A stretch of DNA of 20,429 nucleotides from VFLK01 sp964652415 (GTDB taxonomy: Bacteria; Patescibacteriota; Microgenomatia; UBA1400; PJMF01): positions 1 to 20,429 of the forward strand of contig CAZZDG010000014.1 in the NCBI GenBank assembly GCA_964652415.1, read 5' to 3'. Position 1 is the stretch's first letter. Each line of letters starts with the position of its first letter. The translations under genes were made by a program, and so were the position numbers. Below are positions 15,457 through 20,429 of this stretch, one piece after another. The notes under the pieces were generated by a model. It saw only the letters and a list, made by a program, of their open reading frames with translations, was not told the origin of the DNA and made no database searches.

Positions 15457-16851
15457 TTAGTTTTTTGCCTTTTCTTTTGCTCTCCAGGTATTCCAGTTTG
15501 TTGCTTTCTCATATGCATCGCCAACTTGAATTACCAGATCTTCTCGCCACATTGGAGCAATAATATTCATTCCTAAGAAGAGATTGGTCTTGGGATCACG
15601 GTAACAAGGAACAGAAATTCCAGGTAGGCCGCTTAAAGAACTTGCTTCTAGCAATAAATCTTCGAGTTCGCCAAACATTGCAGCACCCTCTGTTGCTCCG
15701 ATTTTTTTGGCAAATCCAGGAGAAGTTGGAGCAATCAGTACGTCATATGTTTTGAATAGCTCTTCATAATTTTTGATGTATAGGGTACGAACTTTTTGGG
15801 CAGTATTATAGTATTGGTCTGAGTACCCTTTTGACAAGGTATAGGTACCAAGCATAATACGGCGTTTTGCTTCTGCTCCAAAGTATGAACGGTCGTTGCC
15901 ATAGCGAATGCCATCGTATCGGCCTAAGTTACTTGAAACTTCACCACGCTGAACAACTGTATACACGCTAATGCCATGACTTGGATCCATAGCATCAACA
16001 ACTTCTACAGTAGCTCCTAATTTTTCAAAGACTTGCATCTCTTTAGCAAAGATCTTGGTAACTTCTTCTAGGCCTTTTAAATCTTTATAAATGTAACCAA
16101 TTTTGAGTCCTTTTACACCTTTGCCGATATATTGGGTGAAATCTGGAACTTCGTGTGGTCCGGTTGTTGCATCATACTTATCTGGTCCGGCAATATGGGT
16201 AAGGAGAATGGCGCTGTCTTCTACGGTTTTGGTAATTGGACCTGGACTATCTGTTGATGAGGCCATGGCAACAACACCGTAGCGACTACAGCGGCCATAG
16301 GTTGGTTTGAGGCCAACGACGCCACACCAAGCAGCAGGTTGTCTAATTGAACCTGCAGTTTCTGTGCCAAGCGCAGCGATACAGAGATCTGCCGCGACAG
16401 CTGAGGCACTACCACCAGAAGACCCTCCTGGTAAGTGTTCTATATTTCTTGGGTTTAAGGTTCTGCCATATTGTGAGGTTTCAGTTGATGAACCATGTGC
16501 CCAAGCGTCCATGTTTGTTTTTCCAATAATGACGCCACCTGCGTTTTGTAATTTTTTGATTACAGTTGAGTCATATTCTGGGATAAAAGTATCAAGAACT
16601 GTTGATGAAGCAGTTGTTCTCATGCCTTTAGTGCAAAAGTTGTCTTTGACTGCAATTGGAACACCTGCAAGTGGGGTCTTTATTAATTTTTGGGCACTAG
16701 CTTCTGAATTTTTAGCTAACGTCAGATAAATGTTGAGTTTTTTGTTTTGTGAGACGATAGCTGAATTAATATCTGCATACAGTTCTGCATGGGTCATTTT
16801 TTTAGATTTGAGTTCATCAATTGCCTGTTTAAGTGTGAGAGTGTTTTTCAT
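15457..16851 (-). CDS. gatA: Asp-tRNA(Asn)/Glu-tRNA(Gln) amidotransferase subunit A
   Basis: 464 residues, amidase-signature family. The catalytic Ser-cisSer-Lys triad is Lys69 (PIAVKDNF), Ser144 (GGSSGGSAS) and Ser168 (TETAGSIR), with the same mutual spacing as in characterised GatA. It releases ammonia from glutamine for the GatB active site. The gene lies 26 bases after gatC and 2 bases before gatB. No Shine-Dalgarno is visible. The family also contains other amidases, but the GatC and GatB neighbours settle the assignment. Confidence 0.97.
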   Translation of the reverse strand: MKNTLTLKQAIDELKSKKMTHAELYADINSAIVSQNKKLNIYLTLAKNSEASAQKLIKTPLAGVPIAVKDNFCTKGMRTTASSTVLDTFIPEYDSTVIKKLQNAGGVIIGKTNMDAWAHGSSTETSQYGRTLNPRNIEHLPGGSSGGSASAVAADLCIAALGTETAGSIRQPAAWCGVVGLKPTYGRCSRYGVVAMASSTDSPGPITKTVEDSAILLTHIAGPDKYDATTGPHEVPDFTQYIGKGVKGLKIGYIYKDLKGLEEVTKIFAKEMQVFEKLGATVEVVDAMDPSHGISVYTVVQRGEVSSNLGRYDGIRYGNDRSYFGAEAKRRIMLGTYTLSKGYSDQYYNTAQKVRTLYIKNYEELFKTYDVLIAPTSPGFAKKIGATEGAAMFGELEDLLLEASSLSGLPGISVPCYRDPKTNLFLGMNIIAPMWREDLVIQVGDAYEKATNWNTWRAKEKAKN

Positions 16852-16877
16852 ATTATGTGTTTTTGTGATAATTCTTG

Positions 16878-17189
16878 TTATTTTTCTTCAATAATTCTTG
16901 GCACAACAAAGTACCCTTTGTGGGTTCGTTTTGCATTTGCTAGTGCTTGTTTCTGGGCAAACATGTTGTCAGAATCGACGATATCTTCTCGCAGAACATT
17001 AGTGAGTCCGGTTACCTGGTGAGTTGCTTCAACTTTTAATATATCAACTGACTGTAATTCTGCAATTGTGTCTAGTGTTTCTTCAAATGCGTGTTGAAAG
17101 TTTTCTTGTTCTTGGTCGGTTACTGGAATATTTGCTAAGTTTGCGATGTGTTTTATTTGATCTTTTGTTATTTTTGCCGATTTTTTCAT
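16878..17189 (-). CDS. gatC: Asp-tRNA(Asn)/Glu-tRNA(Gln) amidotransferase subunit C
   Basis: 103 residues. ITKDQIKHIANLANIPVTDQE near the start and the C-terminal LREDIV...YFVVPRIIEE are typical of GatC, the small belt that holds GatA and GatB together. It is the first gene of gatCAB. The operon implies that Gln-tRNA and/or Asn-tRNA is made by transamidation. ATG at 17187-17189 is preceded by TACAAT 9 bases upstream and no Shine-Dalgarno. Confidence 0.93.
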   Translation of the reverse strand: MKKSAKITKDQIKHIANLANIPVTDQEQENFQHAFEETLDTIAELQSVDILKVEATHQVTGLTNVLREDIVDSDNMFAQKQALANAKRTHKGYFVVPRIIEEK

Positions 17190-17198
17190 GGTGGGTCT

Positions 17199-17204
17199 AT
17201 TGTA
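17199..17204 (-). promoter_or_regulatory. -10 element of gatCAB
   Basis: TACAAT on the minus strand ends 9 bases before the gatC ATG, giving a predicted leader of about 2 bases. The -35 is poor. It lies just downstream of the htpX terminator, so gatCAB is probably an independent transcript. Confidence 0.5.
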
Positions 17205-17251
17205 CCTAATAATTATTACTTTTGGTTTCTAGTTTTTTGCTTTCATTCTAC

Positions 17252-17276
17252 AAAAAAAAGCGAGCTTGTGGCTCGC
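17252..17276 (-). terminator. Intrinsic terminator of lemA-htpX
   Basis: On the minus strand GCGAGC-CACAA-GCTCGC forms a perfect 6-bp GC-rich stem and is followed by eight T residues (17252-17259 on the plus strand are A). It lies about 105 bases past the htpX stop and separates that operon from gatCAB. Confidence 0.9.
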
Positions 17277-17380
17277 AGTTTAGTTTTTTACTTTTGTCGC
17301 GCCACAAATTACAACGTGTTCTGTTGTTGATTTTGTGCTTGAGTAAAAAAACTGTTATGTAACATACAAATGGGATTATA

Positions 17381-18274
17381 TCACAAACTTCGTAATGCCT
17401 TAATCCTCTCTTCAACTGGTGGATGGGTGCTAAATAAACCTGCAAATAAGTGTCCTTTGGTATTTTTGAGTGGATTTGCAATATATAAATGAGCTGTAGC
17501 ATTGTTTGCTGCTTCAAGTGGTTCTCTATCAGAGCTAATTTTTTCTAGAGCTTTAGCAAGTCCTTCTGGATTTTTAGTCATGGCAATAGCGCTTGAATCT
17601 GCCAAAAATTCTCTTCGTCTTGAAATTGCGAGTTGAATTATTTTTGCAATAATTGGAGAAAGTAAAGCCATTATTACGCCGGCTATTAATAAAATGATTT
17701 GTAGTTGCCCACCTTCTCTATCATTCCCTCGTCTACCTCGGAGGCTACTTCTTAAAATAAAATCGGAAAGAAGTGCAACTAATCCGACCAAAATTGTAAC
17801 AATTCCCATCAGACGTATGTCATAGTTTTGAACGTGAGAAAGTTCATGAGCAATAACTCCCTCAAGTTCTGAACGATTTAATTTTTGTAGTAAGCCTGTG
17901 GTGCAACAAATAACTGCATGTTCTGGATCTCTGCCAGTGGCAAAAGCATTTGTTGCAGTGTCTTCTATAACATAGAGTCTTGGTTTTGGCATTCTTTGAG
18001 AAAGAGCTAAATTTTCTGCTATGGTGTAAAAATCAAAATATTTCTCTCTTTTTGCTTCATGAGCACCTGAAATACCTAGAATTATTTGATCTGAAAACCA
18101 GTATGAACCAAAGGAAAAGAGCCCAGAAATAACTAAGACAATCCCAACAATACTCAGATCATATTGAAAGCCAACAGCCATAACATATGATGCAAAAACA
18201 ATAAAAACAACAAACAAGATCATGATAATGCTTGATTTTTGCTTATTGCTAGAAACTAGTTCGTAATGGGTCAT
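17381..18274 (-). CDS. htpX: HtpX-type membrane zinc metalloprotease (M48)
   Basis: 297 residues. The zinc site is HELSH (143-147) with the third ligand Glu222 in RRREFLADSSAI. Hydrophobic segments at about 15-35 and 41-58 and two more at about 154-172 and 191-212 give the four-helix HtpX layout. ATNAFATGRDPEHAVICCTTGLL (108-130) is a family signature. HtpX cleaves misfolded or damaged membrane proteins. It lies 6 bases after lemA without its own Shine-Dalgarno, so translation is likely coupled. The LemA-HtpX pairing is common in bacteria. Ends on TGA at the expected C-terminus. Confidence 0.95.
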   Translation of the reverse strand: MTHYELVSSNKQKSSIIMILFVVFIVFASYVMAVGFQYDLSIVGIVLVISGLFSFGSYWFSDQIILGISGAHEAKREKYFDFYTIAENLALSQRMPKPRLYVIEDTATNAFATGRDPEHAVICCTTGLLQKLNRSELEGVIAHELSHVQNYDIRLMGIVTILVGLVALLSDFILRSSLRGRRGNDREGGQLQIILLIAGVIMALLSPIIAKIIQLAISRRREFLADSSAIAMTKNPEGLAKALEKISSDREPLEAANNATAHLYIANPLKNTKGHLFAGLFSTHPPVEERIKALRSL

Positions 18275-18280
18275 TCAGTT

Positions 18281-18874
18281 CTAAAGGTCTACTTTGACGT
18301 CTTTCATTTCTGAGCTACTAACTGCAACGTGTTCACCTGTCATTGCAGTAGCTAAACCTTTTTCTGGTTCAAATTTGAACATTCCTGCAATAATATTTGA
18401 AGGGAATGTTACTAACATTTCATTGAAATTCTGAGACAAATCAATGACAGCTCTTCTTGCATACATGAGTTTATCTGCTGTGTCGGTTAATTCATTCATG
18501 AGTTTAGTGACCGTTGCATCACTTTTGAGTTCAGGATTGTCTTCAACAGCAATGGTCATTTTTGGTACTAATGATTGTACTTGTTCGATTGCCTTCTCGA
18601 TATCGTTAACCTTGCCAGACTCCTGAGCATTTGCAACAGATTTTCTTGCATCTGTGAGCATTTTGAAAATGCCAGTTTCTTGCTTCATCATGCCTTTGAC
18701 AGATGCTTCAAGATTAGGAATTAATGATGCTTGGCGTTTGAGTTGGTTACCAATTTCTTGGATACTTGCAGTAATTTGAGTTTTGAGGCGTTGGAGGGAG
18801 TTGTAGATAGAGACTACGTAAAATGCAATAGCAACACCAGCAATGATCAAGATAAGAATAAGATTTGAGGACAT
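18281..18874 (-). CDS. lemA: LemA family membrane protein
   Basis: 197 residues. A single N-terminal membrane helix (about 4-22) is followed by YNSLQRLKTQI and LKRQASLIPNLEASVKGMMKQE (47-67), the LemA core, and a long helical body. The last segment YARRAVIDLSQNFNEMLVTFPSNIIAGMF is also typical. The function of LemA is not settled; it is linked to membrane proteolysis because it so often accompanies HtpX, as here. The ATG at 18872-18874 has a strong AAGGAG 6 bases upstream. Confidence 0.93.
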   Translation of the reverse strand: MSSNLILILIIAGVAIAFYVVSIYNSLQRLKTQITASIQEIGNQLKRQASLIPNLEASVKGMMKQETGIFKMLTDARKSVANAQESGKVNDIEKAIEQVQSLVPKMTIAVEDNPELKSDATVTKLMNELTDTADKLMYARRAVIDLSQNFNEMLVTFPSNIIAGMFKFEPEKGLATAMTGEHVAVSSSEMKDVKVDL

Positions 18875-18880
18875 ATGTTT

Positions 18881-18886
18881 CTCCTT
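18881..18886 (-). promoter_or_regulatory. Strong Shine-Dalgarno of lemA
   Basis: AAGGAG, 6 bases before the ATG. It shows that the organism has a usable anti-Shine-Dalgarno. The upstream promoter is less clear; TATAGT at 18901-18906 is the best -10 candidate. Confidence 0.75.
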
Positions 18887-18929
18887 TTTATATGATGTAT
18901 ACTATACTACATTTTTGATTAGATTCGTA

Positions 18930-18959
18930 TTGGCAAAACTAGGTCTAGTAAGGTATAAT
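18930..18959 (+). promoter_or_regulatory. tRNA-Asp promoter
   Basis: TTGGCA (18930-18935) and a perfect TATAAT (18954-18959) are 18 bases apart. The start near 18966 leaves a 5' leader of about 31 bases before the mature tRNA, to be removed by RNase P. It is divergent from lemA. Confidence 0.7.
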
Positions 18960-18997
18960 TCCTTTTGTTCTTTGAAATGATGATTGTGTTTATATGT

Positions 18998-19070
18998 GGG
19001 CTCGTGGTGTAGTGGTTAACATGCTTCCCTGTCACGGAAGAGATCGTCGGTTCGAATCCGATCGGGCTCG
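18998..19070 (+). tRNA. tRNA-Asp(GUC)
   Basis: Cloverleaf with acceptor GGGCTCG/CGGGCTC (two G-U pairs), D-arm GTGT...ATGC, anticodon stem CTTCC/GGAAG with loop CTGTCAC (anticodon GTC at 19031-19033), and T-arm with TTCGAAT. Discriminator G fits tRNA-Asp. CCA is not encoded. A short T run follows within 10 bases. Confidence 0.96.
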
Positions 19071-19174
19071 CAAGTGTTTTTTCTGATTTATATATAAAGA
19101 TATTTTTATAATATTGAATATTAAATTTTGTTTATTTTCTTTTAATTATTTTACCTATTATAGTCCTATAACTA

Positions 19175-19203
19175 TTGACAGATGCATATAATCTATGTAT
19201 AAA
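19175..19203 (+). promoter_or_regulatory. Strong promoter in the 338-base gap after tRNA-Asp
   Basis: A perfect TTGACA (19175-19180) and TATAAA (19198-19203) are 17 bases apart. The predicted start is near 19210. The first credible start codon downstream is at 19409, about 200 bases away and beyond a large inverted repeat. The promoter may serve that gene with a long leader, or a short RNA ending in the T run at 19291-19298. The rest of 19071-19299 is about 25% GC and holds no gene I can support. Confidence 0.6.
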
Positions 19204-19299
19204 CGAAGGGTTGGTGAAATATTCATTTTTTTGTGAATGCCACATAATATTTGATTATTTCCGAAACAAAAACGCACATTAATAGCTTAATTTTTTTAT

Positions 19300-19351
19300 C
19301 TTAGTTAACCCACTTAGTACATTATTTAGTTTATTAAGTGGGTTAACTAAG
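19300..19351. repeat. 17-bp perfect inverted repeat upstream of the GC-rich gene
   Basis: The arm at 19300-19316 (CTTAGTTAACCCACTTA) is the exact reverse complement of 19335-19351, with an 18-base spacer. T residues precede it, and none follow on the plus strand, so it is not a classical terminator in either direction. Possible roles are an operator, a recombination site or an RNA hairpin in the leader of the 19409 gene. Confidence 0.85.
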
Positions 19352-19396
19352 CATTCTTTGAAAGAGGAATGCGAAGTGCCTAAATCAATCTTTTTC

Positions 19397-19401
19397 AGGA
19401 G
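19397..19401 (+). promoter_or_regulatory. Shine-Dalgarno that sets the start of the GC-rich gene
   Basis: AGGAG, 7 bases before the ATG at 19409. It favours this start over the upstream in-frame ATG at 19358. Confidence 0.75.
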
Positions 19402-19408
19402 TATTCTA

Positions 19409-19705
19409 ATGAACAATCCGTATCTGAGCAAGACGTTGCAATGGCCCCCTGATCAACTTAAAATGATAGAAGAAGGGTCAGCTCAAGAACTGGTCGTTGC
19501 GCTGATTGGCGCTGGACCTGTTGTCGCCTTGAGAGCGATCGCGGAGGTGATGCTGAACGAAGATGAGGACAAACTCAAACTTCTTTTGGCAGATACTGCT
19601 TTCACTGCTTACTGGCGGGATTACGAGTCCGATTATGAGCTTGACGAACGTGACGACCAATACGCCCAGCAATTGGAGGAAAAACTCATAGAAATGAATA
19701 AATAG
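19409..19705 (+). CDS. Small acidic protein, unknown; probably acquired
   Basis: 98 residues from the ATG at 19409, chosen because AGGAG at 19397-19401 lies 7 bases upstream. A longer frame from 19358 lacks such a site. The protein is mostly helical: a hydrophobic centre (ELVVALIGAGPVVALRAIAEVML) between a short N-terminus and a very acidic C-terminal helix (DYESDYELDERDDQ...). I do not recognise the family. The coding region is about 51% GC (122 of 240 bases counted at 19441-19680), against about 25% in the preceding gap and mid-30s in neighbouring genes. It is flanked by an inverted repeat upstream and a strong terminator downstream. This looks like a transferred single-gene unit, or an assembly artefact. 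Confidence 0.7.
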   Translation: MNNPYLSKTLQWPPDQLKMIEEGSAQELVVALIGAGPVVALRAIAEVMLNEDEDKLKLLLADTAFTAYWRDYESDYELDERDDQYAQQLEEKLIEMNK

Positions 19706-19723
19706 AAAATTAGCGACAATGTG

Positions 19724-19750
19724 CAAACCCCGCCGTAATGGCGGGGTTTG
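19724..19750 (+). terminator. Strong hairpin terminator after the GC-rich gene
   Basis: CAAACCCCGCC and GGCGGGGTTTG form a perfect 11-bp stem around a GTAAT loop, 19 bases after the stop. The 3' arm ends in GTTTG and runs into TCATT, so the T tract is short, but the stem is very stable. It may also stop the convergent HNH gene. Confidence 0.85.
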
Positions 19751-19780
19751 TCATTCTATAAGGTTTAAACCAATTTTCCA

Positions 19781-20260
19781 TTACTTGTAGAATCTTCTCA
19801 AACTTGATATATCGTATCCAAACTTTTTATAAATAAAAAGAATCTCTGCATTGTATTGTTTATATAACTTTATTATTTCTTCTCTTTTGTATTCCCTGAG
19901 AATTGTTTGCCACAAGCCATTTACGGTTGCGATATTGTCATCTTCACTGAGCCCAGTCTCATTGGCTCTACCAATAAAGCTTGCATGGTGTCTAAATTCA
20001 CAAGAAGTGCAGTAAGCCTTTAGTTTATTTGGGTCGTTGTAATTTCCGTTGCGAGTGTGATCCATGTGTGCAACGGTAAGTTTTTTTGTATTTTTACCAC
20101 AGCCCTCACATATTTTATTTGCTCTTTCCTTAACTTTTTTTCTAATTTCGTGTGATGCTGATCCTAATGCTAATTGATAGAGGAGGTAAAAATTGAACAA
20201 AAAAAACAAGCTTGAGAATATATATTGAGATGTCTGCGACTCTTTAGTGTTGTTTGTCAC
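19781..20260 (-). CDS. HNH-type zinc-binding nuclease-like protein
   Basis: 159 residues if translation starts at the GTG at 20258-20260; a TTG at 20279-20281 would add 7. The zinc and HNH core is CEGCG (Cys51, Cys54), VAHMDHTRNG (His65, His68), NDPNKL and YCTSCEFRHH (Cys84, Cys87, His91), as in small HNH endonucleases. Before it lies an unusual hydrophobic stretch (about 14-32, FSSLFFLFNFYLLYQLALG) that could be a membrane helix. No ATG is available before the core. The GTG is favoured because TACAAT (20270-20275) ends 9 bases before it. Substrate and role are unknown; neighbours give no hint of a phage or restriction system. Confidence 0.65.
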   Translation of the reverse strand: MTNNTKESQTSQYIFSSLFFLFNFYLLYQLALGSASHEIRKKVKERANKICEGCGKNTKKLTVAHMDHTRNGNYNDPNKLKAYCTSCEFRHHASFIGRANETGLSEDDNIATVNGLWQTILREYKREEIIKLYKQYNAEILFIYKKFGYDISSLRRFYK

Positions 20261-20269
20261 TAAAAAGAC

Positions 20270-20275
20270 ATTGTA
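20270..20275 (-). promoter_or_regulatory. Possible -10 of the HNH gene
   Basis: TACAAT within TATACAAT on the minus strand, 9 bases before the GTG at 20260. The -35 (TCATCA at 20293-20298) is weak. Confidence 0.4.
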
Positions 20276-20356
20276 TAACAATTTTTCTTGTTTGATGAGC
20301 TACAGATTTTTGGAAATTTGACACAGAGTTTATTCTATCACCAGAAAAATTTATGT

Positions 20357-20362
20357 TAAAAT
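20357..20362 (+). promoter_or_regulatory. Extended -10 of tRNA-Thr
   Basis: TGTTAAAAT, with TG one base before TAAAAT, lies 12 bases before the tRNA. There is no -35 at the usual distance; the perfect TTGACA at 20318-20323 is too far away. Confidence 0.4.
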
Positions 20363-20374
20363 CAACAGTGTTGT

Positions 20375-20429
20375 GCCGAAGTAGCTCAGTTGGTAGAGCA
20401 CTGGTATCGTAAACCATAGGTCGTGGGTT
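20375..20429 (+). tRNA. tRNA-Thr(CGU), cut by the window edge
   Basis: Acceptor 5' strand GCCGAAG, D-arm GCTC...GAGC, anticodon stem CTGGT/ACCAT (first pair C-T mismatched), and loop ATCGTAA with anticodon CGT at 20408-20410. The T-arm begins at GTGGG and the window ends in the T loop. Confidence 0.88.

Noticed and set aside
19300..19351. Integron attC-like site
   Set aside because: The arms are a perfect simple repeat and lack the RYYYAAC/GTTRRRY core pattern and the mismatched, bulged structure of attC; it also lies upstream, not downstream, of the gene.
20181..20228. AGGAGG on the plus strand followed by a TTG and a 12-codon frame
   Set aside because: The frame is tiny and lies inside the HNH gene in antisense; chance is the simplest explanation.
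20318..20323. Perfect TTGACA as -35 of tRNA-Thr
   Set aside because: The only good -10 (20357-20362) is 33 bases downstream, far beyond a workable spacer.
1..20429. CRISPR array, insertion sequence or prophage
   Set aside because: No regularly spaced repeats, transposase, integrase or phage structural genes were found.

Overview
The window looks like a chromosomal segment of a small-genome, AT-rich bacterium. My best guess is a member of the Candidate Phyla Radiation (Patescibacteria). This is an inference from a strongly divergent PyrG, tRNA genes without an encoded CCA end, a LemA-HtpX pair and many apparently leaderless genes; no rRNA or marker tree is available here. UGA is read as stop (pyrG, htpX and the phosphotransferase-like gene all end on TGA at the place expected for their families), so this is not a lineage that recodes UGA to glycine.

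Left part (1-5800): a strong leftward promoter with a 17-bp palindrome sits beside the left edge. Next comes a two-gene minus-strand unit, an RLAN/RimK-type ATP-grasp ligase followed two bases later by a GCS2-type carboxylate-amine ligase. Divergent from it is a class-I glutamine-amidotransferase-fold peptidase (C26, gamma-glutamyl hydrolase-like), followed by a SAM methyltransferase. Together these suggest synthesis and breakdown of a gamma-glutamyl or other small peptide metabolite. A GIY-YIG protein and a phosphotransferase-fold kinase follow.

Middle (5860-17400), almost all minus strand: gatC-gatA-gatB (tRNA-dependent amidotransferase), an HD-domain phosphohydrolase with a small downstream protein, dnaE (replicative polymerase), pyrG (CTP synthase), rplS overlapping a YraN-like nuclease gene, and tRNA-Glu(UUC). 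This is mostly housekeeping content.

Right part (17250-20429): a lemA-htpX operon ends in a clear intrinsic terminator. tRNA-Asp(GUC) follows, then a 25% GC stretch with a consensus promoter and no obvious gene. After a 17-bp inverted repeat comes a roughly 51% GC gene for a small acidic protein with a strong Shine-Dalgarno and a strong terminator; this looks acquired. An HNH-type protein gene and a tRNA-Thr(CGU) cut by the window edge close the segment.

A recurring signal: about eight genes have a sigma70-like -10 hexamer 7-9 bases before the start codon and no Shine-Dalgarno, which predicts leaderless mRNAs. A smaller set (rplS, lemA, the 91-residue protein, the GC-rich gene) has clear Shine-Dalgarno sequences.
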